Source: SCUN01 sp964343975
Lineage (GTDB): Bacteria > Acidobacteriota > Vicinamibacteria > Vicinamibacterales > SCN-69-37
Assembly: GCA_964343975.1 (NCBI GenBank)
Contig: CAYFLU010000019.1
Coordinates: 1 to 29,055, forward strand
DNA length: 29,055 nucleotides
Direction of reading: 5' to 3'
The translations under genes were made by a program, and so were the position numbers. The notes beneath the pieces were generated by a model. It saw only the letters and a list, made by a program, of their open reading frames with translations, made no database searches and was not told the origin of the DNA. Of this stretch, positions 15,190 to 23,490 are shown one piece after another; the stretch's first letter is position 1; each line of letters starts with the position of its first letter.

Positions 15190-16604
15190 CGACCAAACAC
15201 GCGCTCACTCTCGTCGCCCTCGTGGGCACCGCCGCCTGGCTGTCGGCGGCCACGCCCGCACCGGCGCCGCCTTTCGGCGATGCGGACTACGCGCTGCCGC
15301 AGGCGCAGGAACAGTCGCTGTCGGTCATGATGATCGGCAAGGGCCAGGCCGGCCCGCACCTCGCGGTGCCGCCGTTCGTGGTGCTCACGGCGGACCAGGC
15401 GACGCAAGATGCGTCGAGGACCCTGACCACCGTGCTGAATGCCGACCTGAAGTTCGAGCGCGAGTTCGACGTCATGCCGGCCACGAGCCACACGGGCATT
15501 CCGGCGGCGCAGTCGGCCGACGACCTGCCCTATGAACGGTGGGCCCAGCTCGGCGCGGATTTCGTCGCGCTCGGCAACGTGAAGGCGGCGGCCGGCGGCA
15601 AGTACGACGTCGAGCTGCGCGTGATCAGCGTGCGCGAGAAGCGCCAGGCGTTCGGCTCGGCGTTCTCCGCCGATGCGCGCGGTCTGCGTCGCGTGGCGCA
15701 CATGTTCTCGGACGGCATGCACAAGACGATGCGCGGCGTGGACGGGATTGCGACGACGAAGATCGCGTTCACGTCGACGCGCGACGGCGAGCGCATCGGC
15801 AAGACGGTCGAAGAGCGCGCGGCCAAAGAGATCTACATCATGGATTACGACGGTGCGAATCAGGTGCGCGTCACGCCGCACCGGTCGCTCGACATCTCGC
15901 CGTCGTGGTGCCCGGACGGCTCGTGTCTGGCCTACATGTCGTATCTCACCGGCTTCCCCGACATCATGGTGCAGAACCTCTACGGGCAGATCGGCTTCAC
16001 GCGGCCGGCTCACGGGTCGGAAACCGTGCACAACTATCTGCCGCGGTTTTCGCCCGACGGGACAAAGATCGCGTACGGCTCCACGCGGAACGGTCAGGCC
16101 ATGGACATCTACGTGGTGAACCGTGACGGCTCGGGCGAACGGCGTCTGACCAATCATCCGAAGAACGACGGCGCCCCCACCTGGTCGCCGTCGGGCAACT
16201 TGATCGCGTTCACGTCGGATCGGTCGGGATCGCTGCAGATCTACACGATGAACACGGATGGTGGCCAGGTGCAGGTCGTCGAGAACAGCTGCTCCCACTG
16301 CGATCGTCCGACGTTTGCGCCGGGCACGAACGGTCTCCTGCTGGCCTATTCCACGCAGACGGGCCCGGGGCACGACATCGAGTTCTACGACTTCAGCTCC
16401 CGACAGGCGCGTCGGCTCACGAACGGTGAGGGCACGAACGAGAGCCCGTCGTTCTCCCCGAACGGCCGGCACGTGATGTTCTTCACCACGCGCGGCAGCG
16501 GCAAGAGCCAGATCGCCGTGGTCGACATCGACGGCAAGAACGTCCGGATCCTGACGAAGGACGGCGAGAATAGCTTCCCCAACTGGTCTGGTTTCCTGAA
16601 GTAG
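15186..16604 (+). CDS. tolB: Periplasmic Tol-Pal beta-propeller TolB
   Basis: A 472-residue exported protein: signal peptide about 1-22 (ALTLVALVGTAAWLSAA), an N-terminal alpha/beta TolB domain (about 40-185) and a C-terminal beta-propeller with repeats of the type SPDGTKIAY, DIYVVNRDGSGERRLT, SPSGNLIAF, QIYTMNTDGG and SPNGRHVMF. It binds Pal and is pulled by the TolA-type protein. Unusual points are four cysteines inside the propeller (242, 247, 369, 372), which could form two disulphides, and a somewhat longer chain than E. coli TolB (430). The start overlaps the previous stop (ATGA). Confidence 0.95.
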   Translation: MTTKHALTLVALVGTAAWLSAATPAPAPPFGDADYALPQAQEQSLSVMMIGKGQAGPHLAVPPFVVLTADQATQDASRTLTTVLNADLKFEREFDVMPATSHTGIPAAQSADDLPYERWAQLGADFVALGNVKAAAGGKYDVELRVISVREKRQAFGSAFSADARGLRRVAHMFSDGMHKTMRGVDGIATTKIAFTSTRDGERIGKTVEERAAKEIYIMDYDGANQVRVTPHRSLDISPSWCPDGSCLAYMSYLTGFPDIMVQNLYGQIGFTRPAHGSETVHNYLPRFSPDGTKIAYGSTRNGQAMDIYVVNRDGSGERRLTNHPKNDGAPTWSPSGNLIAFTSDRSGSLQIYTMNTDGGQVQVVENSCSHCDRPTFAPGTNGLLLAYSTQTGPGHDIEFYDFSSRQARRLTNGEGTNESPSFSPNGRHVMFFTTRGSGKSQIAVVDIDGKNVRILTKDGENSFPNWSGFLK

Positions 16605-16630
16605 GCGCTATGCTTAAGAAGGACCCGATG

Positions 16631-17227
16631 ATGCTGCGCACCCGATTCCTCACCGTGTTGTGTGTCACGGCGATCGCTGCCGTGTCGTTCGCTTGCGGCG
16701 GCAAGAAGCCGCCGGTTGCCGCACCCACGCCGCCTCCGCCGGTGGTGAGTGATCCGGCGCCCACGCCCGCGCAGCCGCAGCCGCGCCCGCCGGCGCCCCC
16801 GACACCGCCCGAGCCCCCGCCCGTACCGGTGCAGCCGCTGGCGACTGATGAGGTCACGGCCAAGGACCTCGACACGCTGAACAAGGAACAGTTCCTCAAG
16901 CCGATCTTTTTCGCGTTGGATAGCGACGAGGTCGACGCGGCCGGCCAGCAGGTGCTCGTGGCCAACGCGCAGTTGCTGAAGAAATACCCCAAGATGGCCA
17001 TCACCATCGAGGGCCACTGCGACGAAAAGGGCACGGCCGAGTACAACCTCGCGCTCGGCGAACGGCGCGCGCTCTCGGCGAAGAACTACCTCGTCTCACT
17101 CGGCATCACCGCCGACCGCATCAAGACGGTGAGCTACGGCAAGGAATTCCCGTTCGATCCGGCCCACAACGAAGAGGCGTACAAGAAGAACCGCCGCGCC
17201 CACTTCGTGATTACCGCCAAGCAATAG
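16631..17227 (+). CDS. pal: Peptidoglycan-associated lipoprotein Pal (OmpA family)
   Basis: An outer-membrane lipoprotein that ties peptidoglycan to the envelope. From the chosen start it is 198 residues: signal peptide ending SFAC with the lipidation Cys at 22 (the -3 residue is Ser, slightly atypical), a Pro-rich linker (about 27-70), then the OmpA-like domain with IFFALDSDEV, the signature EGHCDEKGTAEYNLALGERR and RRAHFVI. Upstream ATGs exist at 16610 and 16628. The start at 16631 is preferred because AAGAAGGA ends seven bases before it and it gives a clean signal peptide; 16628 is nearly as good. It follows tolB closely and precedes cpoB. Confidence 0.95.
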   Translation: MLRTRFLTVLCVTAIAAVSFACGGKKPPVAAPTPPPPVVSDPAPTPAQPQPRPPAPPTPPEPPPVPVQPLATDEVTAKDLDTLNKEQFLKPIFFALDSDEVDAAGQQVLVANAQLLKKYPKMAITIEGHCDEKGTAEYNLALGERRALSAKNYLVSLGITADRIKTVSYGKEFPFDPAHNEEAYKKNRRAHFVITAKQ

Positions 17228-17235
17228 GATCCGCC

Positions 17236-18081
17236 ATGCGTCGCACGTCACCGCTTCTTGTCCTCGGTCTGCTCGGCGTGTTCGCCGTGTTCCCGGGTGC
17301 CGCGTTCGCGCAGAACCGCGTGGAACAGCAGATCATCGCCGAACAGCGGATGCAGCAGGAGCAGATCCAACAGCTGAAGCTCCTCATCAACACCCTGGCC
17401 GACAGCGTGAAGACCATCGTCACGCGCCTCGACGATCAGGCCAACGCGAACCGCAAGACGATCGCCGATCAGAAGCTGCAGCTCGACGCGATCAACGACA
17501 GCATCCGGATCCTGCGCGAGAAGGGCGACGACACAAACGTGCGCATCTCCACGATCTCGCACGAGCTCGAGACGATGCGCACCGCCGTGCAGAACCTGCA
17601 GAACAGCGTGGTGCAGGCCATGGCCGCCCAGCAGGCGCCGCCCCCCGCCGGGGATACGCCGGCCGATCCGAACGCGCCAGCCGCTGGCGTGAATCCGGCG
17701 ATGGTGCAGTCCCCCAAAGACACGTACGCCAAAGCGTGGGCGGACTTCACGTCAGGCCGCCTCGAACTCGCGATCGCGGGTTTCCAGGGGTTCCTCCGGA
17801 CTTTCCCGAATTCGCCCGATGCGTATCAGGCCCAGTTCAACATCGGTGAGGCCTACTACACGCAGGGCAAGTATCGTGAAGCCGCCAACGCGTATCGTGA
17901 GTTCATCGAAACCTACAAGACCGCGCAGTGGTTGCCCGATGCGTACTACAAGCGCGGGCTGTCCTACCGCGAACTGAACATGAAGGATCAGGCGAAGGCC
18001 GACTTCCAGACCGTGATCCAGAAATATCCCGACAGTCTGTTTGCGTCGCTTGCCAAACAGCAACTCGAAGGGATTAAATAA
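17236..18081 (+). CDS. cpoB: Cell division coordinator CpoB / YbgF-type periplasmic TPR protein
   Basis: A 281-residue periplasmic protein with a signal peptide (cleavage near AFA-QN, residue 25), a long coiled-coil region (about 28-125) that in relatives trimerises, a Pro/Ala-rich linker (about 130-155) and three C-terminal TPR-like repeats (about 160-281: AKAWADFTSGRLELAIAGFQ, AQFNIGEAYYTQGKYREAANA, AYYKRGLSYRELNMKDQAK). In E. coli CpoB links Tol-Pal to septal peptidoglycan synthesis. It lies 8 bases after pal and closes the tol-pal run. Confidence 0.93.
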   Translation: MRRTSPLLVLGLLGVFAVFPGAAFAQNRVEQQIIAEQRMQQEQIQQLKLLINTLADSVKTIVTRLDDQANANRKTIADQKLQLDAINDSIRILREKGDDTNVRISTISHELETMRTAVQNLQNSVVQAMAAQQAPPPAGDTPADPNAPAAGVNPAMVQSPKDTYAKAWADFTSGRLELAIAGFQGFLRTFPNSPDAYQAQFNIGEAYYTQGKYREAANAYREFIETYKTAQWLPDAYYKRGLSYRELNMKDQAKADFQTVIQKYPDSLFASLAKQQLEGIK

Positions 18082-18144
18082 CGCCTCTTACACACGTACC
18101 ACCCAACACCACACGCCCGTCATAGACCAGCGAGGAGACACACC

Positions 18145-18615
18145 ATGGGTAGCGTCAATAAAGCGATTCTGATCGGCAATCTCGGCAAGGATGCGGAGCT
18201 CCGCTATACGTCCGGCGGCACGCCCGTCGCGTCGTGCCGGATCGCCACCACGGAGCGGTACAACGACCGCGACGGCAACAAGAAGGAAGACACCCAGTGG
18301 CACGACATCGTCATCTGGGGCAAGACCGCCGAGTCGATCCACTCGTATCTCGTGAAGGGTAAGCAGATCTACGTCGAAGGCCGCCTGCAGACGCGCAAGT
18401 GGACGGACAAGGAAGGCAAGGATCGCTACAACACTGAAGTGCGCGCCGACCGCGTGGTGCTCCTCGGTGGTGGCGGTGGTGGTGGATCCGCGATGGGTGG
18501 CGGCAGCGCTCGCCCGGCCAGCCGCGGCAACTACGGCGGTGGTGGCGGCTCCGACATGCCGGACAACGACTTCTCGCCGGTCGATACGCCGAACGACGAC
18601 GATATTCCGTTTTAA
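18145..18615 (+). CDS. ssb: Single-stranded DNA-binding protein
   Basis: A 156-residue SSB with an OB-fold (about 1-105: SVNKAILIGNLGKDAELRYT, and the DIVIWGKTAE segment), a Gly-rich flexible linker (about 108-137) and the acidic tip ending DDDIPF that recruits repair partners such as RecJ and RecN, both also in this window. GAGGAG lies seven bases before ATG. A 63-bp gap separates it from cpoB, without a clear terminator, so it may be read partly from the tol operon. Repeats and a terminator follow. Confidence 0.97.
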   Translation: MGSVNKAILIGNLGKDAELRYTSGGTPVASCRIATTERYNDRDGNKKEDTQWHDIVIWGKTAESIHSYLVKGKQIYVEGRLQTRKWTDKEGKDRYNTEVRADRVVLLGGGGGGGSAMGGGSARPASRGNYGGGGGSDMPDNDFSPVDTPNDDDIPF

Positions 18616-18618
18616 GAG

Positions 18619-18708
18619 CGGTCCCGGGTCCCGGGTTCCGGGTCCCGTGTTCAGTTCTTGGGTCCCGAGTCGGTCCGGGGTCCCGAGTCCGGTCCAGGGT
18701 CCAGAGTG
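18619..18708. repeat. GGGTCCC heptamer array and 18-19 bp minisatellite
   Basis: Right after the ssb stop come four contiguous heptamers close to GGGTCCC (18619-18646). A 13-bp break is followed by about 2.6 copies of an 18-19 bp unit beginning GGGTCCCGAGTC (18660-18677, 18678-18696, then a degenerate GGGTCCAGAGTG). The first twelve bases of the first two copies are identical. The array is non-coding and sits just before the terminator. Confidence 0.85.
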
Positions 18709-18715
18709 CAAATAG

Positions 18716-18747
18716 AAAAGGGGCGTGGCGATGGCCACGCCCCTTTT
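18716..18747. terminator. Bidirectional terminator between ssb and the cupin gene
   Basis: A perfect 14-bp stem (18716-18729 with 18734-18747) encloses a 4-base loop. The GC core is flanked by AAAA on the left and TTTT on the right, so it works in both directions; the minus strand continues TTTTCTATTTG, the better U-tract. It closes the tol-pal-ssb transcript and the long minus-strand operon. Confidence 0.92.
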
Positions 18748-18764
18748 GCATTGTTCGGTGCGTG

Positions 18765-19115
18765 TTAGCTCTTGCGGCCGTAGCGGTCTTCGAGCCTGAC
18801 GACGTCGTCGAGTTCCGGCGTCGAGGCTTCGAGGACGTCCGTGTCTTCGAGGGCCGTCATGCGGTGGATCGTCTTCGGCGTGACGTGCACGGATTCGCCG
18901 GGCAGCATCTCGCGGCCGACGAGTTTGCCGTCGACGTCGATCTCAAAGAGGATCTTGCCGGTGTGCACGTGGATCGTCTCCTCCTTGATGTTGTGGTACT
19001 GGAGGCTCAGGGCGTGGCCCTTCTTCACGTGCAGGATCTTGCCCACGTACTTATCCGTGACGGCCCAATGCAGCTCGTAGCCCCACGGCTTCTCCACTCG
19101 CTTCACGTCGCTCAT
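18765..19115 (-). CDS. Small cupin, mannose-6-phosphate isomerase type II-like
   Basis: A 116-residue single cupin domain resembling the C-terminal domain of bifunctional mannose-1-phosphate guanylyltransferase/isomerases: VEKPWGYELHWAV near the start, GHALSLQYHNIKEETIHVHTG (metal-binding His and Glu) and PGESVHVTPKTIHRM. It may isomerise or bind a phosphosugar, but a lone domain could also be a sensor, so no gene symbol is given. The start lies two bases after the enzyme I stop, with AAAGGG upstream, and it is the last gene before the terminator. Confidence 0.8.
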   Translation of the reverse strand: MSDVKRVEKPWGYELHWAVTDKYVGKILHVKKGHALSLQYHNIKEETIHVHTGKILFEIDVDGKLVGREMLPGESVHVTPKTIHRMTALEDTDVLEASTPELDDVVRLEDRYGRKS

Positions 19116-19117
19116 CG

Positions 19118-20869
19118 CTACCCTTTCCCTCCCGTCGCTCGCGCGTGCATCGCGTCGGCGATCGGCCTCAACAACTCGTGCACCGCCTGCGCGGATGCCG
19201 CGCGCACGGCCTGACGCGCCAACCGGCGCGCCTCGCGGCTGTCGATCGTCTGCAGCGCGCGCTTCACCACCGGAATCGACGATGGCGTCATGCTGAACCG
19301 CCGGAACCCGAGCCCGACCAGCAGGCTCACGAGCAGCGGATCGGCGGCCATCTCACCACACACCGACAGGGGCCGGTCTGTGCCACGCACGCCCACGGCC
19401 ACCAGCCGCAGCAGGCGCAGGACAGCCGGGGCCATCGGCTCGTAGTGCCCGGCGAGCCGCTCGTCCGTCCGGTCGATAGCCAAAGTGTACTGGATCAAGT
19501 CGTTCGTGCCTACGCTCAGGAAGTCGGCGTCCTGCGCCAGGGCATCGCTCGTGAGGGCGGCCGCCGGCACCTCGATCATGGCGCCAATCGGGATACCCAC
19601 GAGCTGCTCCGCGAGGCCCGCGTCCTGGGCGATCGTCGTGATCATGCGCCGCGCCTCGCGCAGTTCCTCGGCGGAGGTCACAAACGGCAACAGAATACGC
19701 AGCGTGCCCGCGCTCGACGCGCGGATCAGGGCGCGGACCTGCGCACGGAAACGCTCGTCGTGCTGCAGCCCCGCGCGGATGCCGCGCAGACCGAAGCGAT
19801 CGCGATGCCCGCCCGTGCGCCAGGCGCCGGTGCCCCGCGCTTCGCTCGCATCGAACGTGCGGATCGTGACGGGCCGCGGCGCCATCGCCTGCAGCAAAGC
19901 GCGATACACGGCCACCTGCACGGCTTCGCCCGCGCCGTCTTGATGCCCCGCGTCGAGCAGGAACTCCGAACGGTAGAGGCCGATGCCTTCGGCGCCCGCG
20001 TCGATCACGCGCGCGATCTCGTCGGCAATTTCGAGATTGGCTTCAAGCACGATGCGCACGCCGTCGGAGGTCACCGCCGGCTGCCCGCGCAAGTCGTCGA
20101 ACGCCGCCGCCGCGGCCTTGGCCAGCTCCTCGCGCTGCCGCCACCGCTCCCGCGCCTCGTCGGTCGGCTCGACCAGCACTTCGCCGCTCGTGCCGTCGAT
20201 CGCGAGCGTCTGCCCCGGCGTGATCGCCTGCGCGGCGCCGGACAACCCGATGACCACCGGCACGCCGAGCGACCGCGCCAGAATCACCGTGTGGTGCGTG
20301 GGGCTGCCGACTTCACACACGAGCCCGCGCACGCGCGTCCAGTCGAGCTGCGCGGCGACCGACGCCGGCAGTTCGCGCGCGACAACGATGACGGGGGCGT
20401 CGAGTTCGTGAATGAGATCGACGAGCGGATCGAGATCCGGCCGGAGGTTGCGCTGGAGACGCCCGCTGACGTCGGCGAGGTCGCCGACGCGTTCCGACAG
20501 CCACGCATCGCCTTCACGCGCGAAGACGTCGTGCAGTTCCTGGATCGCGCGCTGCAGCGCCCAGTCGGCGTTGATGCGTTCTTCGCGGATGAGCACGTCG
20601 GCGCGCGAGACGAGCAGCGGATCGTCGAGCATCAGCAGCTGCGCCGCGAAGATGGACGCCTGCGCGGAACCGACGGTGTTGGAGACGCGCGACGAAATCT
20701 CCTCGAGCTGCTGCCGCGTGCGGTTACGCGCGGAGCGCAGTCGCTGCCGCTCCTTTTCGACGCCACTCGCGGCGAGCCGGTACCGCACGTCGTGGGCATC
20801 GCGCGCCGCGACCACGGCTCGCGCCACCGCCACGCCTGGCGCCACGCCACGCCCGTTGTATTTGGTCAT
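19118..20869 (-). CDS. ptsI: PTS phosphoenolpyruvate-protein phosphotransferase (enzyme I)
   Basis: A 583-residue cytoplasmic enzyme that takes phosphate from PEP and passes it to HPr. An N-terminal HPr-binding domain is followed by the phospho-His segment VGSPTHHTVILARSLGVP (catalytic His193 by alignment, with a second His at 192 in place of the usual Ser). The C-terminal PEP barrel keeps RTFD, GLRGIR, MIEVPAA, VGTNDLIQYTLAIDRTD and SVCGEMAADP with its catalytic Cys. The usual DIGGDK loop is replaced by DASEARGTG. All PEP-binding residues I can recall are present, so it should be active. Its start overlaps the HPr stop by four bases (ATGA). Confidence 0.94.
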   Translation of the reverse strand: MTKYNGRGVAPGVAVARAVVAARDAHDVRYRLAASGVEKERQRLRSARNRTRQQLEEISSRVSNTVGSAQASIFAAQLLMLDDPLLVSRADVLIREERINADWALQRAIQELHDVFAREGDAWLSERVGDLADVSGRLQRNLRPDLDPLVDLIHELDAPVIVVARELPASVAAQLDWTRVRGLVCEVGSPTHHTVILARSLGVPVVIGLSGAAQAITPGQTLAIDGTSGEVLVEPTDEARERWRQREELAKAAAAAFDDLRGQPAVTSDGVRIVLEANLEIADEIARVIDAGAEGIGLYRSEFLLDAGHQDGAGEAVQVAVYRALLQAMAPRPVTIRTFDASEARGTGAWRTGGHRDRFGLRGIRAGLQHDERFRAQVRALIRASSAGTLRILLPFVTSAEELREARRMITTIAQDAGLAEQLVGIPIGAMIEVPAAALTSDALAQDADFLSVGTNDLIQYTLAIDRTDERLAGHYEPMAPAVLRLLRLVAVGVRGTDRPLSVCGEMAADPLLVSLLVGLGFRRFSMTPSSIPVVKRALQTIDSREARRLARQAVRAASAQAVHELLRPIADAMHARATGGKG

Positions 20870-21135
20870 TGCGGGTCGTCGAATCCGCGGGCGGCCAGAT
20901 CCGCCAGCGCATCGACGGCGGCCTGCGCGTCCGGGCCGTCGGCGGCGATCAGCAGCGTGGTGCCGCGCGCGGCGGCGAGCATCAGGAGGCCGAGGATGCT
21001 CTTGCCATCGACCTTGCGGGCGCCGCGGCCCACCGTGATCTTCGCGGTGAACTGCCCGGCCAGATGCACGAACCGCGCGGCCGCGCGCGCGTGCAGCCCG
21101 AGCTGGTTCACGACCGGCGCTTCACGCTCGATCAT
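20866..21135 (-). CDS. ptsH: Phosphocarrier protein HPr
   Basis: An 89-residue HPr. NQLGLHARAAARFV places the phospho-accepting His at residue 15 with Arg17. KSILGLLMLAA places the regulatory serine at residue 46, the target of HPr kinase, encoded four genes upstream. Both canonical sites are therefore present, so this HPr can serve the relay and be modified on Ser. It overlaps both neighbours by four bases (ATGA). Confidence 0.96.
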   Translation of the reverse strand: MIEREAPVVNQLGLHARAAARFVHLAGQFTAKITVGRGARKVDGKSILGLLMLAAARGTTLLIAADGPDAQAAVDALADLAARGFDDPQ

Positions 21136-21569
21136 GCGTCGCCGCGTAAGAGATCGGCCGCCACGCGGATCGCCGCACGTCCGTGTTCGCAGATGTCCCG
21201 TCCGAGCGCGACCAGATCCGCGTTCGGCGCAGCCTTCGCCAGCTTGATCAGCATGGGCAGGTTCGCCCCGGTGAGCACCTCCACCTTGCCGGCCTCGAGA
21301 AACGAGAGACCGAGGTTGGACGGCGTGCCGCCAAACATGTCGGTCAGCAGCAGGACGCCGTGGCCGTGATCCACTTTCGCGATCGCGCGCTCGATGGCCT
21401 CGCGCGCCACCGTCACGTCGTCGTGCCAGCCAATCGACACGGCCGTGAAGGCGGGCAGATCACCGACGATCATCTCGGCGGCATTCAGTAACTCGGTAGC
21501 GAACTGGCCGTGGCTGATCACGACCACGCCGACCGATGCGCTCGAAGAGTTTGATGCGTTCGGACTCAT
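21132..21569 (-). CDS. PTS EIIA component, mannose/fructose (ManX) family
   Basis: A 145-residue stand-alone EIIA-Man domain. VGVVVISHGQFATELLNA carries the phospho-His (residue 20 from the chosen start), and LLLTDMFGGTPSNL is the second conserved active-site segment. No EIIB, EIIC or EIID gene is near, so the domain probably relays phosphate to a regulatory target. The frame extends upstream to 21611, inside rapZ; ATG at 21569 was chosen because GGAGGG lies 5 bases before it and it leaves a 16-bp gap after rapZ. It overlaps ptsH by four bases. Confidence 0.92.
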   Translation of the reverse strand: MSPNASNSSSASVGVVVISHGQFATELLNAAEMIVGDLPAFTAVSIGWHDDVTVAREAIERAIAKVDHGHGVLLLTDMFGGTPSNLGLSFLEAGKVEVLTGANLPMLIKLAKAAPNADLVALGRDICEHGRAAIRVAADLLRGDA

Positions 21570-21585
21570 CCGTCCCTCCACCGCG

Positions 21586-22497
21586 TCAGCGGCGCACATC
21601 CCCCACTTCACGGTGACGCAGGCGAACCTGCGTGCCTGGCACGCCGGCGATCTTCTCGGCCAGCGCCTCGGCCATGGCGACCGACCGATGCTGGCCGCCC
21701 GTGCAGCCGATGGCCACCGTCAGATACGCCTTCCCTTCCGCCAGATACTGCGGCAACAGGAAGCGCAACAGGTTGGTCGTGAGCGTGAGGAACTGGCGCG
21801 CCGGCTTCTGCCGCAGCACGTAGCGGGCCACGCGCACGTCTTGTCCGGTGAGCGGACGCAGCGCGGGCACGAAGTGCGGGTTGTTCAGGAAGCGCACGTC
21901 GAAGACGAGATCCGCATCCATCGGCACGCCACGGCGAAAGCCGAAGCTCATCACGCTCACGGCGAGCGGCACGGGCGCATCGCTGCCCGTGGCGAACGCC
22001 TTCACGGCGCGGCGCAGCTCGTGCACGTTCAGGTGCGACGTGTCGATGATCTGATCGGCCAGCGCGCGAATCGCCTGCAGCACGCGCCGTTCTTCCTTCA
22101 GGCCTTCCTTCGGCGACCGCGTCGGCGCGAGTGGATGCGGCCGGCGCGTCTCGCTGTAGCGCCGCACGAGCATCGCCTCATCGGCTTCGAGATAGAGCAA
22201 CCGCGGCGCCAGATGCGGACGCTTCAGCAGCTGCCGGTAGATGCGCGGAAACGCCTTCAGCGACTCGCCTTCACGCACGTCGACGACCACGGCCGCGCGC
22301 GCGATGTCGCTGCGGGTCTGCGTCAGATCGGCGAAGGTGGGAATGAGCGCGACCGGCAGATTGTCGACGCAGAAGAAGCCCAGGTCCTCGAGCGCGCGGA
22401 TCGCCTGCGACTTCCCGGCTCCCGACAGACCGGTGACCACCACGAACCGCGGCGCCGACTTTCTCACCGACGCACGCGTAGCACGCTTACGGGCCAT
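21586..22497 (-). CDS. rapZ: RNase adapter / nucleotide-binding protein RapZ (YvcJ family)
   Basis: A 303-residue protein. The N-terminal P-loop domain has GLSGAGKS (23-30) after a short basic extension, and FFCVDNLP (41-48). The C-terminal domain contains SFGFRRGVPMDADLVFDVRFLNNP and GCTGGQHRSV (264-273), the phosphosugar-binding signature. In E. coli RapZ guides RNase E to the GlmZ sRNA and senses glucosamine-6-phosphate, thereby controlling GlmS; in other phyla it binds nucleotides and its target is unknown. It overlaps the hprK stop by one base (TGATG) and precedes the EIIA gene, a grouping seen near rpoN in many diderms. Confidence 0.95.
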   Translation of the reverse strand: MARKRATRASVRKSAPRFVVVTGLSGAGKSQAIRALEDLGFFCVDNLPVALIPTFADLTQTRSDIARAAVVVDVREGESLKAFPRIYRQLLKRPHLAPRLLYLEADEAMLVRRYSETRRPHPLAPTRSPKEGLKEERRVLQAIRALADQIIDTSHLNVHELRRAVKAFATGSDAPVPLAVSVMSFGFRRGVPMDADLVFDVRFLNNPHFVPALRPLTGQDVRVARYVLRQKPARQFLTLTTNLLRFLLPQYLAEGKAYLTVAIGCTGGQHRSVAMAEALAEKIAGVPGTQVRLRHREVGDVRR

Positions 22498-23462
22498 CAG
22501 AGATCGTCCTCCACGTCACGTTCGGCCAACGACTCGAGCCGTCGCTCCAGGCGATCGGCCAGCATCTTGGCGGCATGCCGCCCGCGCGACCGCAGGATCT
22601 GATTGCGCGCCGCCACTTCCACGAGCATCGCCAGGTTGCGTCCCGGCGCCACGGGCATCCGGACACGCGGCACCTGCACGCCCATGATGTCGTGCACTTC
22701 GGTATCCAGGCCGAGCCGGTCGTATTCCCGCCCCGCTTCCCACCGCTCGAGCATGACGACGAGTTCCACGCGCTTCTGCGCCCGCGTCGCCGAGATGCCG
22801 AACAGATCGCCGACGTTGATGAGACCCAGTCCGCGAATCTCGATGTGGTTGCGCGTGAGTTCGTGGCAGCGACCGACGAGCAGCGACTGCGCACGGCAGC
22901 GGATCTCGACGGTGTCGTCGGCCACGAGGCGATGCCCGCGCACGACGAGGTCCAGCGCGCACTCGCTCTTGCCGATGCCGCTTTCGCCGCAGATGAACAC
23001 GCCGAGCCCGAGGATGTCCATGAGCACGCCGTGCAGGATCTCGCGCGGCGCCAGCTGATCTTCGAGGTGCTCGGTGAGCCGGGCAATCGCCACGGGCGTG
23101 GCGCTCGCCGTGGCGAGCACCGGCACACCGGCACGCTCCGCCTCGACGATCATCTCCGCGGGCGCTTCGAAGCCCCCGGTGACGATCACGCACGGGATGT
23201 CGCGCGCGAACAGCCGGCGCAGCGATCCCGACCGCGTGTCGACGTTCATCTGCTCGAGAAAGCGGATCTCGCTCTCGCCGAACACCAGCACACGGCCGGC
23301 GCGCAGGTATTCGTCGAACCCCGCGAGGGCCAACCCGGTCTTCTGAATGTAGGGGAGCGTGATCCGGCGTTCGAGACCGGCCGAACCGGCGAGCAGATCC
23401 GCGTCGAGGCCCGCGCCTGCCCCACGCGCACCGAGCAGCGACCCCACCGTGACGCCGCTCAT
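22497..23462 (-). CDS. hprK: HPr(Ser) kinase/phosphorylase
   Basis: A 321-residue bifunctional enzyme that phosphorylates and dephosphorylates Ser46 of HPr according to the energy state. The N-terminal domain (about 1-130) is followed by the conserved LHG (His144), Walker A GESGIGKS (159-166), EIRGLGLINVGDLFG (208-222, the family signature) and VPRVRMPVAPGRN (264-276). All catalytic elements are intact. In Firmicutes it governs carbon catabolite repression through CcpA; outside them it is found beside rpoN or rapZ with regulatory PTS parts, as here. The start is 28 bp after rpoN, with only a weak G-rich Shine-Dalgarno. Confidence 0.97.
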   Translation of the reverse strand: MSGVTVGSLLGARGAGAGLDADLLAGSAGLERRITLPYIQKTGLALAGFDEYLRAGRVLVFGESEIRFLEQMNVDTRSGSLRRLFARDIPCVIVTGGFEAPAEMIVEAERAGVPVLATASATPVAIARLTEHLEDQLAPREILHGVLMDILGLGVFICGESGIGKSECALDLVVRGHRLVADDTVEIRCRAQSLLVGRCHELTRNHIEIRGLGLINVGDLFGISATRAQKRVELVVMLERWEAGREYDRLGLDTEVHDIMGVQVPRVRMPVAPGRNLAMLVEVAARNQILRSRGRHAAKMLADRLERRLESLAERDVEDDL

Positions 23463-23490
23463 CGGCCCCCGGCTCGTTCGCCGCCGCGCA

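Noticed and set aside
15180..16472. 430-codon open frame on the minus strand
   Set aside because: Antisense shadow of tolB with Arg-rich composition.
18619..18708. CRISPR-like array
   Set aside because: Units are 7 or 18-19 bp with no unique spacers, and no cas genes are present.
19021..19036. parS-like TTCACGTGCAG
   Set aside because: About 9 of 12 core matches, inside the cupin gene where it encodes His-Val-Lys; explained by codon use.
19145..21247. 700-codon open frame on the plus strand
   Set aside because: It lies antisense to ptsI, ptsH and the EIIA gene, is Arg/His-rich and matches no family; it is a GC-driven shadow.
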